From Nissolia schottii (lineage: Eukaryota; Streptophyta; Magnoliopsida; Fabales; Fabaceae), in the NCBI GenBank assembly GCA_003254905.1, contig QANU01109454.1:334309-398308 (forward strand): a stretch of 64,000 nucleotides of DNA, in the 5' to 3' direction. The notes beneath the pieces are model-generated. The model did not search any database. It was not told where the DNA came from and saw only the letters and a program-made list of their open reading frames with translations. Both the position numbers and the translations under genes were made by a program. Shown one piece after another: positions 43,401-56,800 of the stretch (its first letter is position 1; every line of letters begins with the position of its first letter).

Positions 43401-45448
43401 ATCGTCGTTCTGGATCTGGTTCACATAATAAAACACGGGTTTCTGATAATGGAAGCTCTGGTAGCCAGTCGGGCTTGAAGACAGGAGCTGTAGTAGGCAT
43501 TATTTTAGGTTCAGTGTTGCTCGCTGCTATTGTGCTACTTGCTCTTGTCTTCTGTATCCGAAAGCAAAAGGGGAAGGAAAAGGTTGCAAGAACTTCTAGT
43601 GGCAACCTTGCTCTTGGAACTACTAACGGTGAATTTCGTACTGTAGCTTTTTATTTCCAGATATATTTTCTGATTATGTAATTTGAATTTTTTGTCAAAA
43701 CTTAGTCTGATGGAATATGCTTTAATCTGGTGTTGAGTATATGCATCCTGAGCAGTTTGGCTCCTCTTTTGGGTTTATACTTGCAGTAACTCCTCAGATG
43801 CAAGAGCAGAGAGTAAAAAGTGCTCCTGTTATTACAGATCTCAAGCCTCCACCAGCAGAAAATGCAACGATTGAGAGGGTGCCTGTAAAAAGTGGATCTT
43901 TAAAGCAGATGAAGTCCCCTATAACTTCCACAGCATACACAGTTGCTTCTCTCCAAAGTGCAACAAACTCCTTTAGTCAAGAATTTATTATTGGTGAAGG
44001 TTCTCTTGGCCGAGTTTACAGGGCTGAATTCCCAAATGGGAAGGTATCCTTGTAGTTTTGCATTTGTTATCTACCTTCTTACCTTCATTTTGAGAATTTC
44101 CTATAAAATATATCTATATTCTAATTCTAATGGTTCCAAGTTTTGTTTTGGTTTAGATTATGGCTGTTAAGAAGATCGACAACTCGGCCTTGTCATTACA
44201 GGAAGAGGACAATTTTCTTGAAGCTGTTTCAAATATGTCACGACTGCGGCACCCAAACATTGTTACACTGGCGGGATATTGTGCAGAGCATGGCCAACGC
44301 CTGCTAGTTTATGAGTGTATAGGAAACGGAAATCTGCATGACATGCTCCATTTTGCTGAAGATGGTAGTAAGGCTTTATCTTGGAATGCCCGTGTACGCG
44401 TAGCACTTGGCACCGCCCGGGCTTTAGAGTATGTTTCATGCACATATGACATTCAGGCTATTGTTGTAGGGTTGAGTTATAGCATATCATTCAGGCTAAT
44501 TTCTTTTCCGAATCATATACTTTGTTCAGGTACTTGCATGAAGTGTGTTTGCCTTCTGTTGTACATAGAAATTTTAAATCGGCTAATATATTACTCGATG
44601 AGGAGCTCAATCCTCACCTGTCTGATTGTGGTTTAGCTGCTCTAACACCAAACACTGAGCGGCAGGTTTGTTAAAAATGCTTCTGTTTCCTTCAGGCACT
44701 GCTTAACATGGTTATGGTATATGTATCTTGGCACACTACATTGTTAAAAATCATCAACTGTGTTGTTTAACAGGTTTCAACTCAGATGGTTGGTTCATTT
44801 GGTTATAGTGCTCCTGAGTTTGCATTATCTGGTGTATACACTGTAAAAAGCGATGTTTACAGCTTTGGAGTGGTCATGCTTGAACTATTGACTGGTCGAA
44901 AGCCGCTTGATAGGTGGGTCTATTCTACACGATGATGGAAATTTATCTTCCATGCGTTTTTATCTGTCTTTTCTGTCTGGCTTCTTACATTCATTTTGTA
45001 ATTTTTAATAGTTCACGGGTTAGAACGGAGCAGTCACTTGTGAGGTGGGCTACACCGCAGCTCCATGATATAGATGCCTTGGCCAAAATGGTCGATCCTT
45101 CTTTGAACGGCATGTATCCTGCAAAGTCACTTTCGCGCTTTGCTGATATCATTGCCCTGTGTGTTCAGGTAAAACTTTTGTAATAATACAAATTACAATC
45201 TCAAAACAAAATTATGGCTATCAAGTAGCAACTCATCTTAGTTCCAATCCTACTCTTTAATAGTACTTACTGAATGAATTTGATTTTGTGCACAGCCTGA
45301 ACCTGAATTTCGACCTCCGATGTCTGAGGTGGTGCAAGCATTGGTGCGGTTAGTGCAAAGAGCGAGTGTGGTTAAACGTAGACCAAGTGATGAAGCTGGT
45401 TTTGGACACAAGACACCAGAACATGAGGCCATAGACATGTCTTTTTAA
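40407..45448 (+). CDS. STRUBBELIG-receptor-family (SRF6/7-like) LRR receptor pseudokinase
   Basis: Sixteen exons: 40407-40503, 41165-41297, 41413-41484, 41594-41659, 41778-41849, 41945-42016, 42851-42922, 43007-43072, 43146-43211, 43315-43628, 43787-44043, 44157-44428, 44530-44665, 44774-44913, 45012-45168, 45296-45448; 714 aa in frame. It has a signal peptide, an N-terminal cap (WKGITCEG), six to seven LRRs each on its own 66- or 72-nt exon, and a Pro-rich juxtamembrane part ([13 protein letters not shown]). A transmembrane helix ([20 protein letters not shown]) and a kinase domain follow. The lysine is kept (MAVKKID), but the catalytic HRD is HRN ([13 protein letters not shown]) and DFG is DCG. 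The family acts at the plasma membrane in tissue morphogenesis, largely independent of catalysis. Which paralogue (SRF6 or 7) is not resolved. Confidence 0.95.
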
Positions 45449-47903
45449 ATGTTTTGACCCTCTAAATGTCTAAAATCTTCTGCAATTTTGTGTAAAGTGG
45501 TGCAGTTGTTCCGGGAAAATAATAATAAAAACATTATGAAATGCAGGGAGTAGTAGTCGTTGAAAGATGTACCAAATGTAGAACAGATTCGAGATATTTG
45601 TAATTAAATTACATGTGGTGGGATTTTTCACACGCCATTTAATACTTGGGGAAATAAGCTGTATATTTTCACTTGCCAATGCTGTATGTAAAATAGTACT
45701 ATAATGCAATATTAAAGCCAGATGAAATTGCAACAACTACAGGGGATTTAACATTAATGTGGGTTTGGGGAGTAAAAAATCCGAATGTATGGGCTGAAAC
45801 GGAAAATTATCAATGTATGGGGATAATTCTAAAATTGGACTTGCTGAGGGCGATTTTAGAAAAGCAAAAAAAAAAAATTCTGAATTTTTTTTTTGAAATC
45901 TCTTTAAAGGATAGCGATTTCAGGCTCTGAAATTGTTGTATTATGTGACAATTTCAGAGTTTGCTTTTTAAAAAAAGAAAATCTGACGTCTGAAATTGGA
46001 GCAGTACATGGCGATTTCAAGAAAATTTCCCATACAACCGTAATTATTTTCCATTCCCCATACTATGTGATTAAAAAATTGTTTGAACCATACATAAGTA
46101 AAAAATCCACAACTACCGACATAATGGGCCTACCAAAGGTGGAGTGGATGCTACTATTTGTATTTGACATGAGTTGGATTATTATGACAATGCATGCATA
46201 TGAAGGAAGGGAACTACTTTTCCCTGATTATCTTTCACTTCTCATTTGTTCCCATTGTACTTTTAGAGTGGGCGCTCTCAACCAAAAAACAAACAATAGA
46301 GTCAGAGCTTTTGGCATTTTCCATTCATTTTACCTGCTCAGCTATTTTCTTCTGTACGCCTCTTTTTTTTTTTAAACTTTGTAATCTATACATGGAGAAT
46401 GTTTTTCCCTCCATTTCTCAGTATTAATCTCCTTAAAAAAAATAAATTATTCTATATTATTAATCCCTTTAGCATTACAATATAGAATTAATGACTATAT
46501 ACTAATTTTATTGCTTAATAGAGAGGCTTAGTGGGAGGAACTTGTGGGAAAATGCGTAATTAATGGAGAGAAAACAAAAATATGCAAATGATAATTTAGT
46601 AAGTTAACTTTATTAATTGGTAAAATTAAGGTAATTTAATGATTTCTTTAATTCCTGTGCATTAGCCTAAAATGACTAATATTAAAAAAATGAAGTGAAT
46701 ACTCCATCAAATTCAAAGGTATCAATACCCTATGATTATTTGTGATTAAGAACTATCCATGTGTTCTGCTAACTCGACTTATTTATTATTTTAAATTTGA
46801 AAACAAATTATGATAATTAAAACATGAAGAAGTACTAATACCCTTATAAAAGTAAAGTAATGAAGGAAGAATCATTATTTATTGATACTTAATCTCAAGA
46901 AATCCTTTACTTCTTTATAGAATTATGTATAATAAATATTTTTTTTCATTGTATACCTCAGTTATTAGTAATTACTTGCTTTGTAATTTTTAAAAGAACT
47001 TAATAGTACAATAACAAAAATCATACAAAAATTAAATTTACTATCACATTTTAAAAGTTAGCATAATATTTCAATCGAATTTGTGTTTTATTTGCTTCTC
47101 CATCGAAAGAAAAAAGGTAGAATCTCCTAAATTAGTTTCATTAAAACTAAAGTAGATACATGAAATCATATAATTGGAAATCTTTCAAAATAAATCATGT
47201 AGCAAAAGAAGAAAGAACATAGCAATACAGATAAATTCCAAGCGTAACTTTACTCCCTCATCTTTTCTAGCTGTACTTTGCTTCGGCATTACTTGTTAAT
47301 GCGTGTATGAATAGGAAAACATAACAGGAGCCCAACCAAAGTCTAGCTAGGTGATCGCACATATCTATGCCTGATGAGCGACAAGAAGGTGCAGCCAGGG
47401 CCTCCAAACCAGTAATCTAGCTCCTGCAGATTTCATTAAGACTAAGAACCGCAGATGAGGTAAAGAGAGGAGGATGGCACTACAACATTTGGGCGGCCAC
47501 ACCCTTGTGATGTTGCCGAACATTCAGTTCAAGCATTAAAAGCCAAAACAAATAAACGAATTATATAAGTTAAATTCATGAAAGAAGGATGGCTATCGCT
47601 TGCAGGCTTATTACATCCTTTGCATTTGAAAGAACTGAAAAGTTACATTCAACCATCGTAAACCATGACAAACCTAACCACTTGAACATAAAAAATTCGA
47701 CCATCAAGTTCTTGAGTACCATGTTCCATCCTTCAAAAAGGTAAAAATGGTGCAACTTGCCTAGATTAAGATTATACAATTTCAACAGAAACCACATAAG
47801 ATATTCTAATTGGATCTCTATGTTGTTACAGCAGAAATGAGGGCGACGAATACCATTCCTAATTCCAAGTAAATGAAGTGGAGCACAAAAAATAGTTAAT
47901 GCC
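45449..47903. other. intergenic region with a hairpin repeat
   Basis: The start holds the SRF 3' UTR. 45840-46025 is a repeat with hairpin modules (see its own entry). The rest is AT-rich without a supported gene. The GC-richer patch 47330-47540 next to uL4m may be downstream transcript of that gene, but nothing decisive is seen. Confidence 0.5.
45840..46025. repeat. dispersed repeat with hairpin module, locus 1
   Basis: A perfect hairpin: arms CTCTGAAATTGT (45925-45936) and ACAATTTCAGAG (45948-45959), loop 11 nt. Related half-modules flank it (GCGATTTCAGG before, GTCTGAAATTGG after). Similar modules occur at 60330-60480. Confidence 0.75.
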
Positions 47904-50900
47904 TCAACGATTTATTGGAGTGTGCATACGCTCAACAATTCTGTTCACAGCATCTCGGGACATCACCAATGTGTCATGCAGCAAAATGCTGTAGACATTC
48001 AAGCCCTGCAAAAACATATCAAACACATTGTTCATAAGCAAAAGTAAACTTCTACATTACCTGGTTTGCGCACGAGAGTTTTACCACATAATGATTAAAT
48101 TAATGCTTTAAAAGCACACTTGTTTTATGAGAAACATGTAACAACTAGCATTAGAAGGCTGGCAAGTCACTATTTGATAAAGCTGAAACCAATCTATTTT
48201 AGAAGTAGAAAAAGGATGAAAATGTGTGTTGGAAGGAGGAAAAGAGAAAAGAGAAGTAATTAGAATTAGAAGTTTTCCCCCCAATAAAAATCTAAAATGT
48301 AGTGATAAATTATCACTGCCAAGCAAACTATGATACATGCAATCAGGAAAAGTCCGAAACTTACAATGGACGGAAGTACGTTAACATAATGCAGATTTTG
48401 TGTAGCTAATTTTAACTTCTTATCAATGGGGCCACCATCTACAAGCAGAAGTTTCTTGGTGTTCTCCATTTGTTGGAAATAATTCGCAATGTTCTTGGTT
48501 TTATGTGTGAGAACCTCCAGATCCTCAAACACAAGAAGCTGCATAAATGCATTTAAGCATACATAACACAAGCCCTTATTTAACATACAATGTGTGTGTG
48601 TCAAGGGGGGGGGGTTGCAAACAGTATAAACTAGATAATTATAGGATGGACGATTACGATGATTAGTATAAGAGAGTTATAAGAAAAAACAATATAACAT
48701 ATCCTACCAGAACCGCAAAAAGGCACTTTGTTAATGTAAACTATTGAATATCAGGACAGGTGATATATATGCCCAAAAGAACCATTGAACTTGCAATAAC
48801 AAAGGAGTCAAATGACAACTGATGGAGGAGCATTGCCCTTCTCTTTCTGTTTTTTGAGTTATTTCCTTGATTCCCATTTTGTTTCTTTACATGGTTTTAA
48901 TGTATTAAGTAGTCACATGACTACCACGTGACCCTTCAATAACTAGATTCTAAAGCACTGAGGGGACTTGTATATTGGACAGTGCATGGTAATGTACAAT
49001 TAACCTTAATATAAATGGTCCTCAGGATTTTGTATTCAGTAGCAATATGATGTACCTTTAGATCCATAGAAGTTTCTGAGATTAGAAACCTAATTCATTG
49101 TTCCCACTTCAATTCTCCCAACACTCAACCACAAGTCTGTTGAGAAGTTGCAGTATATGCAGAGCTCATTTAAAAGAACAATATAAAACCCAGTTACATT
49201 GAAGCATATAATATTATAGCCCAGAGGAATAAAATCAATTTAGCAGTCAGGAAGGCTGATGTTGAAAAGATTCATGTGTAATATTAAATGACAGACAACT
49301 ACAAAATGAAGTTCCTGAAAAATGTCTTTAAATTTGAAAATGTTAACCATGTCAGCATCAACAACAAAGAAGCCCATAGTGGAATCAGAACATTGTATAT
49401 CTTGCCAGTTTGGCTGCCAAACCATTAAACAATATGATGATAAATTGAAACCTTTGAGAAGTGAAAAACCACAATATTGAGCATAAGCAAGAATGTACCA
49501 TCATGCAGCAAAGAAAAATGGATTCAGTAAAATGACAAAACTTGAAAGGGAGACAGAATAATGTGAGAAAATGTCCTTTTCTTTTGTAGACTGAGAGTAG
49601 AGATGGGGTGGGGAGGAGACTTACCTTTCCTTCTGCAACACGGGCTGACAAAGCAATCTTCAGCCCCAGACGACGAACCTTCTTATTGAGTTTGAAAGCA
49701 TGGCTTCGGGGCTTAGGGCCATGCATAGTGGCACCACCCTTGAACTGTTGCCATTCATTAAATTAATTAACTTCAAATCCCCAAGAAGAGCAAAAAAAAA
49801 GGAGGGAGGGGAGAAAGGAAGGATAAAAAGAGTTTAAGAGACTGGCATTTAATGAGAAGAATGCTTCACTACCTGAGGTCCACGCAATGTACCATGCCTC
49901 GCTCTACCACTTCCCTTTTGTTGCCAAGGCTTTCTCCCAGTCCCACTGACCTCGCTGATAGTTTTTGTTGAGTGAGTTCCCTGTTGATTAAATCAATTAG
50001 CAAACAGAGAACATTCGCATGCTAGGTCTCATTCTCATACTTTCAATACCATTATATATCAAGTGCAAGAAGTAAATATCTTACGACATTACAACTAGCA
50101 AATGATAAGTCATCAATTGAAATATTTCATCCCTAAATGTCTGATCAGACATTTCAAAAAATTGATTATTTCCGGAATTTAACAACAAAATACACCCCTA
50201 TCAATTGTTACAGCACTACAGAAAAACAGTCATCACAGCAGCCTAAATACAGCATTTCCTCTATTTTACACGTCCAATGTGAAATAAGCTTTAGATTCCA
50301 AAACATTACAGTCACTACCTGTTGTCGTTTTGCAAGCTGCCACCTAACAACACGATGAATAATATCCTTCCTAATAGGCAGATCAAAAACATCTCCAGCT
50401 AAAACCATAAAGCCCTTGTCGTCATTATAAAAGTTCGTCACTGGAATTAGAAGATCCTGACAAAGCCCTGCATCGAAATGAACTATATTAATAACACCTT
50501 CTGTTTTATTGAAAAAGGCAGATGCATCACTAAAGTAGAAGGCTATGGCCCTACATGAAGTTAAGAACTAGAGAAAGCACTTGCAAAACCAATATAGAAT
50601 ACAAAGGAGAACATAACCCTGGCCACAAATTCATTCAATTTCAGTGTAGAAGCAGATCATTAAGCATGCATAAGGTGTAAACTTCTGTGTTACAAGATCA
50701 ATTGACAAAGGTAGAGAATATGTAAAAAAGGAGTTACACAATGCTTGCTCTTTATCAAATTTTAGGTACAAAACTTAGAAAAAGCATAGTGTGTGTTTTG
50801 ACGTGTTACATACATAGAAATTCATTCTGTCAGTTACATATGATTGTGAAGAGAAGTATGCATCTCCAACCTCTTTATCTAAAGTCCATGGAATTTTTTA

Positions 50901-51655
50901 GAAAAAGCAAAACTGTGATATGCAAACTATTCAGTCTAGATGGTAGAAAATAGGCAACGGAACTTATATCTAAATAATCTAAACACATGGAAATTCATGT
51001 GTAGAAGTCAAATAATCTATCCTTTCATAAATAAATATAAGCAGAACAATAGAGGACCAGCATATTCATGACAACACTAACAAAATTCAAATTATCTTTC
51101 ATACCTATAGTACGGTCAGATGTAGCTACAGACTTTTTGGACAATAAATCAGGCGGAAATGCACCTTCATCAGGTCCAGGTGTCAAAATAGACGTACAAA
51201 ACTGTTGGATCATTGACCTGGCCTACATTCAAATACACTATACCTCATTATTAAACAATAATCAGTAAACAGCCAGCATAAAAGAGAGCTGCGTCGATTA
51301 AATACTTATCCTAAGAGAATTTACGTATAGAGAATGAATACTAAATTCAATGACAATGTACCAAGATAAAGCCGGAACGTTCAGCAGAAAACAATCTTTC
51401 CCCAGATAAACTACTGCATATACCTGTGGAAAAATAATTATACATAAAAAAAAAAATTCATAAAACCTATAAAAGTTAGCATCAATTGAGAGCAAAAAAC
51501 CGTGGAGGCATACAGTTAAGAAAATGCATAAACATCTTACCATGTGACCTGTATAAAGAGTCAAACCCAGCATTAGGAGAACCACAGCAATGTCGTCCTA
51601 CAGAATGCAAGGACCCAAGAGAACGTAGCAGCCTTTTGGAGATCGAGGCCGCCAT
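47904..51655 (-). CDS. mitochondrial large-subunit ribosomal protein uL4m
   Basis: Eight exons: 51655-51541, 51423-51362, 51222-51105, 50467-50319, 49980-49873, 49744-49625, 48538-48365, 48005-47904; 315 aa in frame. The basic, Ser-rich N-terminus ([19 protein letters not shown]) looks like a mitochondrial targeting peptide. The core has the uL4 signature [20 protein letters not shown], the [13 protein letters not shown] stretch, LLVFEDLEV and LLVDGG. It binds 23S/26S-type rRNA near the peptide exit tunnel of the mitoribosome. Length and motif order fit plant mitochondrial uL4 rather than the plastid or cytosolic forms. The 62-nt exon 2 is needed to keep the frame. Confidence 0.93.
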
Positions 51656-53877
51656 ACTTGCATATAATTAAAACAAACACATAGTCAAATGAATCGACCC
51701 AAACGATCAAGCATCCCACGAAACTAAGGTAGCAGAGCACTGACTCAAACATTTCATCAAACACGTTGTAAGCATTTCAATTTCACAGAACCAACATTGG
51801 AAAAAGAAATAAAAAAGCACCATCCATCACATACCTAGCAGCATTTGACTATGAACGAATCCCCCAGGAAATCTACATAACAACGTGGAAATGATACAAG
51901 TTTCGAACACAGTGTGAATCTACCTGAACAACCCCCCTCTCCCCAATCACATGATGTAGCTTCAATCGAACATAAAACAAGTGAAGGAGGAAGAAGCATA
52001 GAAAGAATGAAAGATTGAGTTACCAGCGATAGAACGCAGAGGGAAGGTATAAGTGATAGGAGCCTTCTGAGTATGATGCAGCGCCAAATCCTGGGGTAGC
52101 TGCTCCAATGCTCTGTGTGGTGAGAGCTCGCTCAACAAATCTGCACGTAGATGATGGGCTTAGGTCGGGCTTTCATCATTTAATAATTGGGCTTTAATAA
52201 GTTCAGAGCCCAACATTTTTTTGACCAAAAAACTGGATGTCGGCTTAAAAACATATGTATACTTCTGGTACTGGTTTTCGGCATGAGAAAAATGGATTGC
52301 GATGCTGAAAAGCATTTGCATTACTTGTTATTAATAATTCACTTCTGTCAACGACAAAAAATTGTACAATTTTTTCTTTATGAAAACAAAAGTGATTGTT
52401 GAAAAATATATAAAATAATATGGATTACTGACTAAACAAAAAGAATCTTCAATTAGTTCAAAATGTATAACGCATTCATATTTTATTAATATTTGATTTG
52501 ATGTATTATTTTTAATATTAAAGGTTCCAAGCAGTTGGAATATTAATTTACTAGCTGTACTAATTAGTAGTACTGCCTGTGCTTTGTACGGGCATTATTT
52601 AGGTTTTAATTTTTAAGGGATCATATTATACAGTGTATTGATGAGTTAAATGTGAACTTAGTCACTAAAAAATATATCAATATCCCAAGTGATCTCTAAA
52701 CAAAATAAAGTGTCAAATAAGTTCTTAAAATTTTAAAATGTTTTACGAATTAGTCCTTAAAATTTAAAAAAAATTGTCTACAAAGAGACAAATAGGAGTA
52801 ACATTTTAAAATTTTAGAAACTAAATTGATACCTTTTTTTTTAGTGACCACTTAGGATATCAAAATATTTTTTAGAGACTAAATTAACACTTGTTAATTT
52901 ATGTATAATTCAAAATTAGTTGTGCTAGTCTAAAATGTTTTGTTCTAATTACATATACTTTTAATATAATGAAATACTGAGAAATTCTATCTAAAAGAAT
53001 AATAATAAACTAAAACTATTTATATAATATTAAAGATATAATGCAACATACAACAATCTTAACTTAGTTGGGGGATTTTGAAACTAAAAGTTATGATTTA
53101 GTCAAAAGTTATAAAAGAGAAGATTTTTTTCTCAAACCATACTTTAAAGCTATTCAAAAGGAAAACCAAATATGCTATAGATAGTATAAATATTGTGATA
53201 AACCCTATACATAGCTGGTTACATGTCAGACATGCACATGAATATCGTTAAGTCTGTTAACTTCTCATCCAAAAAAATAGATTCCAAATTCTTTAATACA
53301 GAAAGTTTATTCATGCTAGTTGGCTGGATAAATATTCACTCGAATCTGATGGCAGTGAAACCCAGTTAGAGTATAAGACTCAACACACAGGAACATTAGA
53401 AGTTGACTGTGCCAAGAAGTCAAGCACCCCTGATCGATATTCTATAAACAATTCTCCTGCGCCATTACAATTGAAATATAAGGAATCAGTCAATGTATGC
53501 CATGCATGAGATACAAGAGTAATAACGTATAAGCGTAAATTATAAAAAAGGGGCAAGAGGCTTGAAATTTTTAGAATATTATTAATTCACAAGTTCATAA
53601 AGCATAAATTCTTTCAATTAGACCTTCACAAGATGATCCCACATTGAGGACCATCTAAAAACAAGCAGTATGCAGGTACCTGCGTACAATTATATATCAA
53701 TATCTAAGAATGTTACTTAGAATGTTTAATCTCTACACGCATATTAAGATACATTATATAATTATAAGGTTTAAATTAACTGACAACGCGAGCTTATATG
53801 ATTGACCTTTGCAATTAATTAGACACAAAATATGGAAGGTCTCACACCAACTAGAAGCACCGACATAATTTAATTCT
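51656..53877. other. uL4m upstream region and AT-rich spacer
   Basis: 51656-52140 should hold the uL4m 5' UTR and promoter (GC-richer near 52020-52140). The rest to the KNOX stop is AT-rich, with a degenerate repeat at 52630-52910. No gene seen. Confidence 0.5.
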
Positions 53878-56800
53878 TTAGAGCATTGTGTTGGAGAGGT
53901 CCATGTGAAATGGATTGGCCAGAACATTGTCCATGTAATAGTGTGGATGGCTAGGATCCACCACCACAAACTGCATATCTTCCGAAGGCTTCCAGTGTCG
54001 TTTCCTTTGATTAATAAACCAATTGTTGATCTGCTTCTGATCCAGCCCTGTGGATTCTGCAAGAGCCAGCTTCTGTGATTCCTGTTTAATTGAACAAAAC
54101 AACCATGAAGATTGCACACTACATGAAACCTGTAATAAATAGTATTCCTCTTTCTGAAATATTCTAGGATAGGTACAAACCTACCAATATACATTAATTT
54201 ACATTTAGACACTCACAAAAACAATAAATTGGTGGGATCCGTAAACATGTGATTGTATTTTAAACAAAGCTTGTAGGGCTCACTTTCTTCTGAAGGTCTC
54301 TAAATCCAAATTTGTTAGGTTTGTGCTCATGCAAAAATTCCTCCCTTTCTTTGGGTGCCAATTAGAAATCATTCATTTCATACTGTGTCTTTTTTCGTGC
54401 CCCACCAAACTTCATTGCCTCGTGGATGTATTCCCAAAAAAGAAAATAAAAAATAGAAACTTAAAGCAATTATCAAATGTTTGTTTTTATTTTATTTTAT
54501 TTTTTTGCTTATTTTGCACGTAACAAGAGGTGATTTGGTGGGACAAGAGACAATGACATAATTTTGGGGAGGTGATTTCCATCCATGTCTTGGATACATA
54601 TATCAAATTGAATTTGATTAATGATTGACACAGGTATAGAAACAAAATTTAGTAGCTCTTAGAGTATAAAATCTATTGCTCTAACCCATCGATTCATTAT
54701 TTGACACACATAAGTGAGCTTAGGTCAACCCTTTCTCCTAAACTACCTACACAGTAACTAGTGTGACAAACAAGGAATAGATTTAAGAGTAAGATATCCA
54801 TAAGTAAGAAATTCTCGACATATATGTTAGGAAATTCGGAACAAGTTATAGATGGCAACATACAGAAGGGTAAGGCCATTTGTAATGCCTACTCCACCAT
54901 TCAAGTAATTGTTGCCTTGCTTCTTTGGGTAGCTTCCCTTTCTTCCTCTTCTTCATGAACTCCTGCTTCAGGCTCCCCAAATATCCGCTGTACTTGCGCA
55001 AAAGCTGGCCCTTCAATTCCCTGTCCTCTGCCTGAGGATCTACGAGGTTTTGTAGATCCAAATCTTCCTCGGATGATCCATTCCTATCAGCAGCCTCATT
55101 ACAAGCTGCTGATGATAATCAATTCAATTATGATAAGCATTATGTTTCATGCATGAATTAAAAGTAATCACTAAACTTTTTTTTCTTACATATATAATAA
55201 AAACGAGAAGTATTTAGTCAAAATACTTGCCCGTATCCATTGTCTCATTGCATGTAAAAATATAGCACTCTTTGCTCAATTTCCTTCCCACAAGGGCAGT
55301 TCAAACTTCAAATAGCTAACAAGACAAAATTTAAATGACTGCTACCAATAACCTACACTGTAGTCAACTCTTAAATCAGTGCTAAAAAAGCACATAAAAA
55401 TCCAAAATAAGACACAGTAAGCTAGGTACAAAACCATATCGGACAAATTAATAGCACTTTCTCCACCTTGTATTTTAACCATCAAGAATCAAGAATTAAT
55501 TATTAAAAATATGTATCATATTTGTAATAAGAATGTAGCAGCTGCTTTCTCAAACCATTAGTGAGATCACATTGTTTCAACCACTGAAACTAGCAAAATA
55601 CTCTTTTATAATCCAAATAAGTTAGGAAGGGTTGCTTTATTATGCACATGGACCCTAGTCAAGCCGAGGGGAGTTTTTCTCAATGCAAAAATTACAAGCA
55701 GGTGATACCTATTGCTAATAATGGAGTGCAAAGATACATATTAGATTATTTCAAAAGTTAATAACCAAAGTAATGGAGAGGAATTTATTAAACAATTAAA
55801 CAACATTGTTAAAAGATTTTAATTTCAACACAATATATATATATATAGCTAAAGCTAACTAGAAACGAAATTACTTAGACCTCAATCCACGACAACTAAT
55901 TTTTATTCAGGATATATGTTTTGGTAAATTTAAAGAACAGGACAACAACTACTGCCATATATAATCGAAATGGTACTAATTAATCAGCAATAAATTACAA
56001 AATAGATAGGGGAACAAGAACATTTAGATTGTATTGGTTTCTCTGGTGAAAATAGAATCTTGAAGACTAGTCAATTACCAAAAAGACACTACTTCTTTTG
56101 GCCCATACATAGCTGGAAGCTTGGTAACATGGATTCACTAAATTCTTGGTCTTGTTGACATCAAGCCAGTAGTATTGGATAAGCCCCAACTTAATTATGT
56201 TCATCATAGTCATCAACATTACAGCTGCAAAGTTTGACTAGTATTTAAGGTTGTCATATTCAATTGTGCTATATTTTTAAATTAAAGCCATGTAGATTTG
56301 GCAGTGTACTTCCATTTCTATTTAAAGATCACATATAAGTTAGTATCATAACATTATGCACACAATTCTAACACGCAAGAGAATATGCATACGTACCTCA
56401 CAAAGATATGCAGAATAATAACAAATTTACACTAGATTTGAAAATATTCAAATTACACAAAATATCCCAATCACATGGAGTGGACAGTATATGATTGATC
56501 TTTGAGCAAAACAAATGGTACAAACTAAATTTAAAATCTGAATTTATCATTAATTATCAAGGACCAACTGTGGGAACCGCTTGAGTTATTAGATAGAAGC
56601 TCATAAATGAATTTTATATGTGCATGTTTGGATTCTTGTTTTGGTGCGTCAAAAATCAATTCTAAAGATCCAATCAATTTTATGGTCTGTGTTTGATTTT
56701 CCAATTCTAGTTTCTAGAATATCAGTTCTACCAAAAGCAACATTGTGTTGATTGTTTCTAGGGGTTACTGCAAATCAATTATGTCAAAATCACTTTTCAA

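Noticed and set aside
47330-47540. Possible small RNA gene downstream of uL4m
   Set aside because: The patch is GC-richer, but no box C/D, H/ACA or pol III promoter arrangement could be supported.
54323-54523. Plus-strand 66-aa frame inside the KNOX intron
   Set aside because: No recognisable features; intronic AT-rich sequence.
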